64,000 nt of DNA from Struthidea cinerea. Its lineage: Eukaryota > Chordata > Aves > Passeriformes > Corcoracidae. Numbering within the stretch: the first letter of the stretch is position 1; every line of letters begins with the position of its first letter. The notes under the pieces are model-generated. The model was given only the letters and a program-made list of their open reading frames with translations. It ran no database searches and was not told the origin of the DNA. Shown one piece after another: positions 11,801 to 23,900 of this stretch. Position numbers and translations under genes: made by a program. Location of the stretch: the NCBI GenBank assembly GCA_013397865.1, contig VZTI01003257.1, positions 124,001-188,000 of the forward strand, in the 5' to 3' direction.

Positions 11801-14800
11801 CAGCCTTGCCTTCTTCCTGAAAAATATAAGCCCTTGGCATTGCAGAGGTTTGTTATGGAGAGTTTTATTATCGCAAGCAGCAGCAGTAGCACATTTTGAA
11901 TTTAGGTCAACACATATTTGTCCAAATGCTGAACTATTACATGAATGCTATCCTAAAACAATTCATCTTGTGTCTCATCCTTTATTACAGTACTTCTCTA
12001 CAGGACTAGTCACGGGTGATTTTGAGCTGGATTTTGTGCTAAGAGGTTTCTTCTTATTTCTGTAACAAACTGCTATCCTGAAATATATCCTATTTGTCAT
12101 GATTCTTAAACTGCAGTTTCTTATACCAAGAGATTTGATATAGCAAATCCTATCTTCCTGCAATTCCCTTTTAATTGGGCTTGAAAATAATGGAAATCCA
12201 GTGTGATCACATTAGGCTATAGCATGGCTTGGCTTGCTTTGCTATAAAAGGGAGTAAGATTGTCTTTCCACCTACAGACCAGTAACCTCTTGTTTGTTGA
12301 AGGAAATAGAAGTGTTTACTTGTTATCATATGAAGTTAATTCCCGGGGACTGACTAATGCCTTGGTTCTCCCTGGGAATGTGGCTAAGATAAAATAGCTA
12401 ACAGCATAGCAAATAGTGCAATTTGTTCCTGAGAAAAGTCAGTAGGATTTTATTTTTCACCTATGACTAAATAGGAGCATGATATTCTGCTTTAGAAGAT
12501 GTTTCCTCATTACCAGTTTAAAAAAAATAGAGCCAGAGCTAAGATTTTCTGATATAAACCTTTTTTTTCTTAAGAAAACTATTATGACTTAATATCAAAC
12601 TAGAATACTTGCTGAAGTTTAAAACCAAAATATTATAATTACAAAAAAGGGATTTTTAAAAAGAAATACTGAGTTTTCTGCTAAAGCACTTTAAATCAGA
12701 GATTATATTAACATCAAAGGTAAATGTATTTGAATCCCCACTTTTGTGAACTCTTTTGTGGGTTACTCAGTGATAATGTTGCCAATGGACATGTATTTTT
12801 ACTTGGTCAATAAGCACTGTGGTATCTGTAGGAGGAGTCTGTACCCATCTTATCTACCACGGGAGGAGAATGCACAGGGCTTCTGGACTTAAATCACGAA
12901 GGGCATAACAGTTCTGGTTTGAAATAAGCTTGTATTAAACCCCTAACCAGCCTTTAACTGTTTTCCTTTTAAATTGTGGAAATTTCCTATGCGAGAATGT
13001 TGTTTATAGAATCAAAACCTTGATGCATTATCAGAGGAAATATTATTGCAATATGCATGACAAATTCTTGACCAATGCTAATCATACAGAGATACTTAAA
13101 AAAAAAACCCACAGTGAGTTTGTTCTCTCCCAGAGAACACACATGGACATGCACATAGAATGGAGAGCCCACAGAGTCTGGAATGTGGGCACTTACGAGA
13201 AACAACCTTTGGGCAAGTATTTTCCACTTGTGAGAGCAAATCAGTAATGAATTACAAACTGGTACCATCAGGATCATCCTTTCAGTAGCTTTTGGGGTTG
13301 GATGGTTTCCAGGGCTGAGAGCCTTGGAGAATATTTTAATAGAGACGGCAGCTGTTGATGTGGCCTGGTTGTTCTTTCCCCATTCATTCTGGCTCACAAG
13401 ACGACCAGATGATGCTAAGGCTCAGTGCTCACAAAGGTTAACAAGCTCTGTACTACACTCTTACAGCGTAGGTAGTTAATATTCACACTTTACATATAAG
13501 AAAACTTGGGCAGAAGATCGGTGCTACCACAACACTTTGCTATCCACTGTGTGGGTCAAGGACAGAGAGAGATGTAATGGCACAGACTGTGGTGGAGTAA
13601 AAGAAGTGGAACCACCCCTCTGAGCAAATGCTTCCTACCTCCCAAATATTACAGGCTGCTGGATATGCCCTGTCAGCCTCACATGCTTAGTGCACTTGTA
13701 CCTACTGCACATGGAATAGCTGTGTCCCTGGCACTGGGCATGGTATATGCTCCAAGGGAAAGAAAGGATTTTTTTGCTGTCATTTTTCGTTTGGTTGGAT
13801 TTTGTTTTTGTTTTTGTTTTCTTCTGGGTAAGCACAGCCATGGGTAGATTCCTCCAGAGTGTTCATCTGGGAAAAACTTGAGGAGCTGGCTTCTGTCTAC
13901 AGGTTTACAGGCTCATCAGTCACCTGACATTCCACCCGCCTGGGAATCCCACGCATCATTGATGCTGAGAAAGGTTACATACCCACAGGAGGCTGAGGGA
14001 GGAAAAATAAAAATCAGCTTGGTACTTAAATAGAGAGAGAGAGAAAAACAGGGTTAGGCTCTAGGTAATAAGATGCAGTGAGAAGTAGAATATTTGTCAG
14101 TTAAACAAAAAGTAGGTAATCCCAAATTCCAGCATTTTGGATAAAGAAGGGGGAAAGGTTATGTCTAGGGGTGTAGTATAAAGCTTGGTTTGCCTATGAA
14201 GAAGAAAAACTAAGTGAAGGCTTACACACTGTATCTCTAATTTAAGGGACTGCTTTCTCCGCAGGGAGTCAGTGAGGTGTGGGGATACTTCCCTTCAGTG
14301 AGGCAGGTCTCTCAATAGTGTGGGTACACTCCACAGCCTTAGTGGGGTTGCTGGCTGGGTCAAGAGTGGTGCAGTGGAATATTTATGTACAACCAGAGGC
14401 TCGGTCTTCACATGGCCTTGCCTGGACTGGCACGGTTTTATCTTCCTCCATCCCTAGCGACGTGCCAAAGGTAACAAGATCAGTGCTGGCTGTAATGGTG
14501 GCTTGTCCAGGGGATGGTCTCTTCTGGTGAGCACCTAGGCCTGGGGGAAGCCATGATGCTGTCTTTAATCCATCCTGGCCTGGAAGCTGTCTAACCTGCA
14601 GTGTGGATGTGGCTTCCCCTACCTGGTTTTGGATCCTCTGCGCTGGAGGAGGTTCCAATGAAGGAGTGGAGGGAGATGTGGGGCTGAGGGATGGTGCCTC
14701 ACTGCATGTGGGGGTAAAGCATTGCACTTGTTCTGTGTGAGCTCAGAGGGACACTCTGTGGATGGAGAGAAGGATGACAAGGAGCTGGCTCCACTTGGAG

Positions 14801-15063
14801 AAAAGGTGGCATGGGGAGGGCCTGCTGGCAAGTGGAGTTCAGAAGCATGGAGTGAGCAGGAACAGGAGATGGCACAGTGACAGTGTGTCCATGGAAGGTA
14901 GTTGTAGGGGGTCACTCACCCTCTTCCCTTTGCCACACCGACTGCCCTGGATTCACCCAGCATGGATGTCCCTCTCCCCAGGACATCCATGGAGATGCAT
15001 GCCACAGGAGAACCCTGGCCTGGTCATGGGAAATCTTGGCACATAGCACTGGCTACTGCCAGC
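5831..15063. other. Intergenic region between the two CpG islands
   Basis: No gene, RNA gene or clear transposon was recognised. Open frames are short and unlike known proteins. Simple repeats include (TTTTTG)n at 13801-13820 and (GA)6 at 14033-14044. The last 800 bp, from about 14270, is noticeably more GC-rich and of unknown origin. If the flanking assignments are right, this is the shared upstream region of the divergent ELMOD1 and ALKBH8 genes. Confidence 0.6.
13801..13820 (+). repeat. (TTTTTG)n microsatellite
   Basis: Three TTTTTG-type units in a T-rich stretch. It is simple sequence. Confidence 0.7.
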
Positions 15064-15800
15064 GAATCAGAGAGTCAGTTACGTTGGAAAAGACCTTTGG
15101 AGATCATCAAGTCCAGCCTTTGACCCAACACCACCATGTCAAATAGGCCATGGCATTAAGTGCCACGTCCAGTCTTTTCCTAAACATCTCCAGGGACAGT
15201 GACTCTACCACCTCCCTGGGCAGTCTATTCCAAGGTCTAGTCACCCTTTCCATGAAGAAATTACTCCTAATGTCCAACCTGAACCTCCTGCAGCTCAAGA
15301 CTATGTCCTGTCACTTGTTACCTGGGAGAAGAGGCCAACCCCCACCTGGCTACGCCCTCCTTTCAGGCAGTTCTAGAGAGTGATAAGGTCCCCCTGAGCC
15401 TCCTTTTCTCCAGGCTAAACAGCCCCAGCTCCCTCAGCTGCTCCTCACAGCACTTGTGCTCCAGACCCTTCCCCAGCTCCGTTGCCCTTCTCTGGACACG
15501 CTCCAGCCCCTCAATGTCTTTCTTGCAGTGAGGGGCCCAGAACTGACCACAGGATTGGAGCTGTGGCCTCAGCAGTGCCGAGTACAGGGGGACGGTCACT
15601 GCCCTGGTCCTGCTGGCCACACCATTGCTGATCCAGGCCAGGATGCCATTGGCCTTCTTGGCCACCTNTGTCAGCCAGCCCCCCCGGGTCCTTCCCAGCC
15701 ACTCTTCCCCGAGGCTGTAGAGCTGCCTGGGGTTGCTGTAACTGAAGTGCAGAAGCCGGGACTCGGTCTTACTGAACCTCAAAGCTTGGCTTCCTTGATC
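15064..15800 (-). mobile_element. CR1 LINE, 3' part with reverse-transcriptase C-terminus
   Basis: On the minus strand the translation shows hallmark CR1 ORF2 C-terminal phrases, including [43 protein letters not shown] and [13 protein letters not shown]. They appear in the expected order, and the 3' end is near 15064. A block of roughly 20 codons expected before VAKKANG is missing. A single N sits at 15667. CR1 is the typical avian non-LTR retrotransposon; this copy is 5'-truncated and dead. Its 5' side directly abuts the ALKBH8 CpG island. Confidence 0.93.
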
Positions 15801-15829
15801 TGTGACAAAGCGACACACATTTACCCCCG

Positions 15830-16160
15830 CCGACTCCCCCGGCGGACGCACGGCTCCGCGGGCAGCGGGGCGGGGCGGTGCCATGACGGCGCGGCGGGGG
15901 CGGTGCCGGTGCCGGGTGCCCGCCCCGACATGGCCGCCTCCTGCAGGTAACGCGCCCGCCGGGCCGGGGCTGCAGTGCCTGGGCCTCGCCCGGCTCCGGT
16001 TCGGGACGGGAAGCCGCGGGGGCGCCGGGAGCGGAGGTGGCCTCTGCCGCTGGCTCCCTTCCCCGCCGTGCCGCCCTGTGCGGGGAGCAGAGCCCGGAGC
16101 GGCCTGGCCGCGGCTCCGGCTCTGTCCCTGTCGGGACGAGGTGGTGTAAGGGGAAGAAGG
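15830..16160 (+). promoter_or_regulatory. ALKBH8: CpG island 2: ALKBH8 promoter
   Basis: A dense CpG and GC block with an Sp1-type GC box (GGGGCGGGGC) at 15867-15876 and no TATA box, typical of a housekeeping promoter. It lies 4.9 kb upstream of the first coding exon of ALKBH8, in the right orientation, and holds a good donor for a leader exon at 15947. The left boundary is squeezed against the CR1 copy, and another CR1 3' fragment begins just to the right at about 16241. Confidence 0.75.
15850..15946 (+). other. ALKBH8: Inferred noncoding exon 1 of ALKBH8
   Basis: The donor TGCAG|GTAACG at 15946/15947 is a good match to consensus and would join to the acceptor before exon 2 at 20836. The start given is approximate because no transcription start can be read. 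ATGs at 15883 and 15930 fall inside it, and neither is in frame with the main start. A second donor-like GTAAGG near 16145 is an alternative. Confidence is limited by the lack of transcript data. Confidence 0.5.
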
Positions 16161-16240
16161 CCAAGTCAGTCTCTACGTCCGCCTCACAGCTTTTACAGTC
16201 TCCCCCGTGTTTCCTCAGGGCAAAGCAGAACGGACGCTGC

Positions 16241-16420
16241 CGTGAGGGTGGTGAGGCCCTGGAACAAGTTGCCCAGGGAGGTTGTGGATGCCCCAATCCT
16301 GGCAGTGTTCAAGGCCTTGAGAAACCCGGTCTAGTAGGACGCGCCCCTGCCCATGGCACGGGGTTTGGGAGTGGTTGATCTTTAAGGTCTATTCAAACCC
16401 TTAACATTCTGTGATTGTAA
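16241..16420 (+). mobile_element. CR1 3'-end fragment, sense
   Basis: The segment matches the terminal CR1 pattern: a GGTGGTGAGGCCCTGGAACA-type stretch, then GTTCAAGGCC, CCCATGGCACGGGG, and a terminal ATTCTGTGATTGTAA. About 180 bp survives. It sits at the 3' edge of the ALKBH8 promoter island. Confidence 0.88.
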
Positions 16421-17999
16421 GGCACGTTCCTGTTATCGCTGCTGTTTGTAGCGGCTGCCCAGAGCCCGCGGGTTTGCGGGGGTCTCGGTGGGAGGTTTGG
16501 TGCTGGCTGTCCCTGGCAGAGGTGGGATGGGATAGCCGCGGGGACGTGCTGGTGCCTGGATGTGCTGGTGCCTTCAGGCGCATTTGGCCAGTGCTGGAGC
16601 TCTTAAAGCTCACCTTCGAGCCTCCTGGAATGTATTTTTTTTTCCCCAGATGTCTATGTGTATACAGCGTCCTTATACGTTTATGGTGGCGTGTTTGCGG
16701 CACAAAACCAAGCGAAACCTGAGTAACAAAGAGCCAAACTTATTCCTGATCGTGGCGCTCCCTCTGCCGACGGCCGCCGCTCAGCTCTGCCTGGCCACCA
16801 GGTACTTTTCATTTTCAGAAGCGTCTTCTACGGCAGATAAGTTTCCTGCATTGCATTAAAGCTTTACGTTAACCTTTGTAGTAACTTCAGGCCAGTTTTG
16901 TGACCTGCTATAACCTGAACTCGCATTGCAAGGCGAAACCGTTTTCAGTGTGTATTTTCAGGAGCTACTTTTTAAAAATACGTGTTGTAAAAGTAGGTGC
17001 TAACAGTAGTGAATGCAGCAGTGGATTATCCCTTTTTCTTCTGTAGTCATGTTGGCCTTTCTAAAGGAGGTGTGAGATCCTAGCAAATGAAGTTTCCTAC
17101 TTCTATACAGCTGAGTGTGATTCCTTTATTCAGCAATCAGGGCAGACTGTTGGTTTCTGTGCCTGCTGAATTGAGCCTCCGGCAATGATGCAACAGACAC
17201 GAGAGAGTTTAGACCCCGTTCAGACAGAGACCAAGGGAATATTCTGCTGTCTCAGCTATGCAGGTAGTACTGTTTGAGATGCCTTCAGGAGCTGGAGGCA
17301 CCAGGGTGATGCTGGCAAGCATGACAGCACATCAGGAAGGTCTTCAGCTTCTTGAACAGCAGGTGAAAGGCTCACTGTTGTGGGGTAGGTCATCTCTGCC
17401 AGTGTTACATGTTATTTAGACAGCTAAATCACACCTCATCTGTCCCTTGTTCAGTTTAGTTCTGGGCTTATGAAAGGATAGAAAGTAGCCTTTCAGCTTC
17501 AGTTTCTGTGCTAGTTTGACTAATATTGTGGGATGACTTACTTGCTTTTGCCTGGAGAATGTGGGAGTTTGTGAGGACTTGACTAAAGGCCTGACTAAAC
17601 TCAGAACTGCTTTCCCTGGAGATCAGATGAAGTCTTCCAGTATGTAGAGGTGTAGATGTTATGGGAGAAGCCTGACTCTTTCAGTTTGAAGTCCTCTGTT
17701 CTGCAGGCTGCATGACAGTGGTCTCACTGGTATGGGTGATGTGCATTGCCTCCATGCTTTTCCATCAGAAGCCCACTTTCCCAGGTTCCAAAGTATTAAC
17801 CTGTCCTGTATTTTTGCTTGCTTTCTGTAAACTCACCACGTCAAAGATGTGTCACTTTCCTGTGGAGTAGTTTGGGACTGCCTGACACCCTCCTCAGCGG
17901 AACCTGCACATGTGTAGGCTGTAAAGATGTGGACCTCTGTTCACCTGTGAGTGACAAATAAAGTTGGGCAGGCCAAGCCTTTTGGATGAAATTGTGTAG

Positions 18000-18111
18000 A
18001 TGGTGATGTTTAGGGACATAGAGTTTAGTGGTGGACTTGGCAGTCCTGGATTAACAGCTGAACTCAATCTTACAGGTCTTTTTTAACCTAAATGATTTTT
18101 TGATTCTATGA
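18000..18111 (+). mobile_element. Short CR1 3'-end fragment, sense
   Basis: Recognisable CR1 tail: GATGTTTAGGGACATAGAG, a GTGGTGGACTTGGCAGT-like block, then TTTAACCTAAATGATT and a final GATTCTATG. Strongly truncated. Confidence 0.8.
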
Positions 18112-18984
18112 AATCTTTTAATTGCACAGCTTGGTCACAGTAGGCTTGCTGAAGGGGCCTGCAAATCAGCTGAATCTTGCTAAGGGTAACCCATTAGATG
18201 CATTTAGGAGAATTTACTTGATGAAAACCTTTTGTGCTTCTTTTCATGAGACTTTTATTTTTCCCCTCTCAGGTACCTTGGCTTCTAATTATCTTACGCT
18301 TTTGGGTGTTGGGTTTTTGGTTTTGTTTTTTGTGTGTGTCTCTCTCACTGTGCTTTTTTTGGTTTAAGCAAGTTTGAGATTTCTTGATCATTATTTAACT
18401 AATAAAGGTTAAGATTACCATTGCTCTCTGTGTGTTAAACACTGTTGATTAAGTGGAGAATATTTTGAACTATTTTGAGCTCTTTGTCTTTAGAAGGAAG
18501 CATGTTATTTTCAAAGAATGAGCTGTGGCCTGTTTGCAGGTCTGCCATCAGGAAAGTAAAATGATTATTTAAGAAAGTACCAAGAGATTCAGGACGGGAA
18601 GAGGAAAAATCAGAGTATAAAATAGGCAAAAAGCCCTTAATGAGCACTGCTGCTTTGAAGGGAAATGCCAGACAGTTCCTAACAAATCTGTAATAAAAAT
18701 AATTTTTCAGAGATCAAGATTGATTCTATTACCCATTGATCTTTTCAGCCTCTACCCTTCATTTCTGAAGTCATGTGAAATAATTATTTTAGTAGTCTTC
18801 TCTTTTTTCTGAAACTCTGTCCTGTTTCAGTTTTGTTATTTGTGAGATTTAATTCTCATGCATTTTGCATTTTGCCTCCATTGCATGTGAGCATGGTTGT
18901 GCTTGAATTCTCTCTAGGAGATCCTAGGAAATGTCAAGAATCTAATGGTGATAGGATGGATTTTGGTGCTGTAATTTATTAAGT

Positions 18985-19011
18985 GTTTTTTTGTTGTTTT
19001 TTTTTTTTTTT
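18985..19011 (+). repeat. Poly(T)-rich tract
   Basis: A T-run broken by two G residues, within ALKBH8 intron 1. Length is likely to be variable and error-prone. Confidence 0.7.
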
Positions 19012-19789
19012 GGTCAGGTGCAAATATAAGTATGATCTTCATGTGGTCAGATATGTGTAAAAACTTGAATAATGCCAGGAATTCAGGGTTCAAACTATTA
19101 TGGCCATGCATGTGCCACCTCAAACTTGATACCAGGCATCTGAAACCATATCAGGAGAGAATTGTTGGTGCCTACCATGCCAGTATCTTGCTATGTTTGC
19201 TTGAAATTGTTGCTGACAAGTGTTTCTATTCATTTAAGACCAATGTAAAATTGTGTTTGAGAATGGAAAAGGAATGGTAGGAGGATGAACCAGTAAGTGG
19301 AATGGAGGGGCAAAAGACTGAGTCTTCTTTGGGCAGCATTTATTCTGCTCCTTTTTGGAGGATTAGAATCTTTATTTCTACAGAGTGCTTTTGTCATTCT
19401 GATTCTTTTTAAAGATTTTTCTCTTGCAGTGCAGTTAAAAGTTGTGCAGGTTGATGATGGTAATGCTGCAGCAATCACAGGGAATACATACTTACAGCTC
19501 CTGTGCAACACTTCAATATTTTATAACAATTTTAGTAGCATATTAGTGCTTGTTTAAAACAAAATTTTTGCTAAGTCATTCAATACAAAGTTGCAGTGAA
19601 TACTAATATGAGGGGTTTTTTACCTTTACCATTTTTTGTGATACATTGTCATATTACCATGATTGTGTCAGCAGTTTAGGTATTGGGAAGCAGCTCTGCA
19701 GTCATGCAAGCCAGAAGGCATACAAGTGGATGAGTGACTACTGGGGCAGTTGATGCAGTTAAATAATTACATATGGGGTGATTGACCGA

Positions 19790-19831
19790 GTTTTGTTTCA
19801 GTTTTTTCCTTAAAAATAACTGAAACAAAAC
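19790..19831. repeat. Perfect 14-bp inverted repeat, 14-nt loop
   Basis: Arm GTTTTGTTTCAGTT at 19790-19803 is exactly complementary to 19818-19831. The loop is itself T-rich then A-rich, so the stem can extend a little. It lies in ALKBH8 intron 1 and would fold in the pre-mRNA. Confidence 0.85.
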
Positions 19832-20835
19832 CATTTTTTGACATGAAGAGAAGATGGAAGGATTGTTGTCATGTCAGTGATGATAAAAGAACGGAATAGG
19901 ACAGACAACTGCAGTTGTACTGTGCAGCTCTACTGTTAGGAGATTTTTGGGAAAGAAGAGAAGATACCTCTAAAATACAGGTAAGGGGTTATGTTATAAG
20001 GAAAGATGGAGTCAAAGTCAAGCTGCATCAGTATCTGGGAGCTTTGTCATAATCTTACGTGAGGTCTGTATTCTTCCCTTGGGTTTGAAGGAAATAGAAT
20101 AAAAAAGGAAAAGAATGTAAGCTCAGAGAGATGTGGGAAGGTACTGTATGATCTCAATATAGTGTTAGACCAAAAGTGGCAAAAGATGCAACAAAACCTG
20201 GAGAATGCCAGTGACCCTTAAGTACTCACTGGTTGGTAAATGCTGTGTTCCCATGAAATTCAGTAGTTAATATAGATTATATATATGTACACAGGTTTCT
20301 GTTCCTTCTCATGACAGGAATGTGATTTGCGTCAAGTTTGGCCTTGGGAGATGTGATAAATGAAGTGTGGAGCATTCAAGTTGCTTGCTTCTGGACATCT
20401 AAGAATTGCTCACATTTTTCTACTCTCAAGAAAGGCAAGTTTGGCCAAATGTCATACTTCGTTGCAATTAGGAAAAAGGAGCCAAACGTTTCACCTCCAA
20501 ATCAAGCATTGGGTGAGGCATGAGAATAACTGAGAAGCTGAGACAATACAAATCTCATGGCAGTTCCACACATAATTTTTTTCTCATGTTCTGCTCTGGA
20601 GAGACAGTAGAGAGAAGGAAATTAGCTGAAACTACTGTGTGAAAACAGGAGGGGCAGACAGGTTAAAACCCACAAATGGATGTAGTGATACTGTGAACGT
20701 GAATAAAGGAGTGAAGAGGAAGAGAAAAATGGGAAAATGAAATCAAGCATCATATCAATCTTTTAAACCTTTATTTTTGGGAGAGATCCTTTTCAAGCTG
20801 GACACTCACTTTGTGTTGTTATTTCTGCTTTCCAG

Positions 20836-20844
20836 AACACCAGC
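20836..20844 (+). other. ALKBH8: 5' UTR part of exon 2
   Basis: Nine bases between the acceptor TTTCCAG and the start ATG. The same frame carried upstream into candidate exon 1 has no ATG, so translation should begin at 20845. Confidence 0.7.
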
Positions 20845-20976
20845 ATGGAAGCTAAAACCACTGAAGATCATTTGAAAGTCCATAAAATGAAAAAGAAGGT
20901 ATTGAGGAAGCAGGTCAGAGCTCAACACACACTGATGAGACATGAGGGCATAGAGTGTGTCTCCCATGCCACACAG
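20845..20976 (+). CDS. ALKBH8: ALKBH8 exon 2: start and basic N-terminus (residues 1-44)
   Basis: Encodes a charged N-terminus with KKKVLRKQ and [10 protein letters not shown], conserved with other vertebrates, ending at ATQ in phase 0 with donor ACACAG|GTGACT. The first 14 residues diverge from human. A second in-frame Met at residue 15 could serve as a start but is less likely. Confidence 0.95.
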
Positions 20977-23900
20977 GTGACTGGTAGTTGTGATTTTGAC
21001 AGTAGTGTTAGAGTGCTGCTTATCTGTGTCTTGTTCTCACATGTGTCTTGTGTAAAATGCAGTTCTTCCAAATGCACTTCCCGAGACTGATGGTTTTCTG
21101 TGCTTCTTTGAGTTCAAAGCAGAACTCTACTTCAGCAGTTCATTGTCTATGGAGAGACTTTAATGGCCTTTGGATAAGGCTTTTTTAACCTGAAACAGTA
21201 GTTGCTTGTGTTGAGGAGGAGGAAGCATTGGAAATACTATTGAAGTAGATAAACTTTCCTTCTCTGTCTCTGTGGTTTCTTTTTTTTTTTCTCAGGCTTT
21301 TAACTTTTGTACCTTTCTGTACGTCTCTGTCAAGTGTAATTTGTCTCATCTAAACTCCCCGTTAAAAACATGTCGATATTGAAACTCTTTCCCATTTTGT
21401 TTTCTTCCCCTAAATAAATTAAGGCTGTGGTTCTGTGGGAGTTGAACTGGTTGGCTGACTTGCAGCTGTTGAAATAGGGACAGCTTTCTCTTTCCTTGCA
21501 GAAAAGAGACCTAACAGAAAGCTACTAAGATCTTTGATTTGTAGTGTTCTGCCACAGTAGAGTTATAGCAGACCAGAGAATGACCTCACAGATACTGATG
21601 TAGCAAAAAGTGACAGGAATTTGCAGACAGAGAGGGAAATCAGAGTTTCTAATTTCTCTCTCATTTATGAAGAAATACAAATGGCTTGAAACACTGTAGA
21701 GCGGTATCATTTACTCTATGCTTGTTCATCCTGATCCTGCAAATTCTTCCCATTCAAGTGTAGAAAGATCCGTTAGGTCTTTATACATTTTTGTAATAAA
21801 ATTTAGTTTAATTTTCACTCAGATTTCACACCACATGGACAGATGCTAATGACTCAGCAATCTTGTTTATATTGTAAACTCTTTAGAACAAAGACTGAGT
21901 TTTTCTAGTGTTGCTTGGAAGGGGATGTGTAATTTGGGACTTGTTCCCCTTGCAACTGTCCCAGGTACCAAATTATTTATCTAATCTATCCAAAGGGTAA
22001 TTTTGAGGTCCAGCAAGGTCCTTACTGGTGACAGCACATTTGAATAAGTGATATATGAAACAAAATCATAGTGCTAGTGGTAAACTTGTGTCAGGAATAC
22101 AGAAAATGCTTCCAGGCTTTGTGCAAGTCTGATTATCTCCAAATTGCATCATCAGTTGCTGCATGTGCTGCAGCAGTTGTGTAGTGGGGGTCTTTGTAGA
22201 TTAAGTGAAAGGAGTGGTTTGGACCTCTGCATGTCCTTCACACATGGGCCTCTCCATTAATAACATTCTAGAAAATAGCAGTAATTAATAATGAGGTAAA
22301 CTTTGAAAAGTATGATCAGTAGTGGACAGCCTGATGCAGAGCCTAGAACAGACGTTAACAGAGCTGACACAACAGGCATAATCACAGCAGTGCTCACTAC
22401 ATAATTTTTTTTTTATGAACCTCCTCTTTGGTTCTAAACCTTATTTTCTGTTTTTTTAGAGAAGTGAAATGCTTTCATTTGAAATAAGTGAACATTTTCC
22501 CCAGCTGTTTCAGAAACTTCCAAAATTATGTGTGCCAGTGCCACTGTTTGCTTGCAGTACACTTGATGCACACTCGCCAGTTCAAAGCATGCATTAACTG
22601 AGGAGGTGTTTCTAATAGAGGTTGCAAGGCTTTCAGCCAGACTATGTACTGGGCAAGTAAAAGTTGCCTTAGCCTCGTATAACAAGCTCATGGAAATGTA
22701 AATATCCTGTGCAGAATACATAAAAGTGTGCTCATGGGTGTAAATTTTCTTCATAGTGCTGTTCTCTTGGTAAAATGTTAGTTCTAAATGAACCAACAAT
22801 AATCACTAATTCTCTTTTTTTTTTTTTTAATTCTTTTTCAATTAGAGCCTGGTTATTGCCAATGCTGGTCTTGGTAATGGAATGAGTAGACAGCAATTGC
22901 TCAGGATACTAGAAGAATATGGAGCAATGGAAACACTCTTAATGCCACCAAATAAACCATATTCATTTATGAAATATAGAACAACAGAAGAAGCCAAGAA
23001 AGCCTTTAATGCCCTTAATGGGAAGGAAGTAACACTGGAAGACTGTGGCCTAAACATTGTTCTATATATTAATTTTGTGGAAAAAGGTACAGTTTTTCTG
23101 CTCTCCTATATCTCCAGCTTCCTGCATACTGCTCCTCTTTGCTTTTACTTCCTGGGTTGTAAATATAGGTGAAAGCACACTAGTTTTTGTAAGTAGACAC
23201 AGAAAATGAAAGCTAGAATCTGAGATTCAGGACATAAAAATAATTTTTGCTCCTTGTATTTCATGATAGGATACTCTAATTTCAACTCTATTACTTGGAA
23301 GCAAAAGGGAAAAAAAGATTTGAGTTATTTCCTGACCATTCAATATTGCACATGAAGGTTTTGTGATTAAAGAACCTGGAGAATCTCTGGACAGTTCATT
23401 GGATTTCTTGTGTGACCTTAGTCTTGCAATCTCTATCTCAGCTCCAAGAAGAAAAATATGCACAATGGAATTTCTGTCTTTTTTTTTCCCCCTTCTCCTC
23501 AAGATTTTTTTTTTTGACTGATCATAAGGTATTTAATACAAGAACTGTTGCTCTTTCTGTGAGCTTTCATAGTGTCTAGCAAAAAGGGTTCCTGATGTTG
23601 GTCTGTACGTTCTGCCAGCAAATAGATTTTTTTGAGCTCTTAGGATAGCAAACTGAGTGTCCCAACATCAGTGATGTTTCACCTGGGTGTTGTTTTGTAC
23701 TCCGTATTTGTACATGTTTGATTACAGAGTATTCTCTGTGCATGGAAGCTATCTGTTGATATGATAAATTGCTCAAATTCTACAAAATTAAAATGAAATT
23801 CAGGTAGAACCTTGAAGTGATTGGGAAATTCTGTTTGCCATTATTTCGACAGGAAAAGCACAAGTGATTTTGAATAGTGTAAAGTCTTGTTCTTCTTATG

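Larger units (their letters stand above)
15947..20835 (+). other. ALKBH8: ALKBH8 intron 1
   Basis: GT at 15947 and AG at 20834-20835. Contains two CR1 3' fragments (16241-16420 and 18000-18111), a poly(T) run ending near 19011 and a perfect 14-bp hairpin at 19790-19831. No other gene was seen. Confidence 0.6.

Noticed and set aside
16145..16150. GTAAGG as the exon 1 donor
   Set aside because: Possible but weaker in context than the donor at 15947; kept only as an alternative.
15802..16378. Overlapping open frames in the ALKBH8 island
   Set aside because: Composition effect; they run into a CR1 tail and share no similarity with known proteins.
22434..22799. 121-codon minus-strand frame in intron 2
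   Set aside because: No domain or family resemblance, no splice or promoter context, and AT-rich composition like its surroundings.
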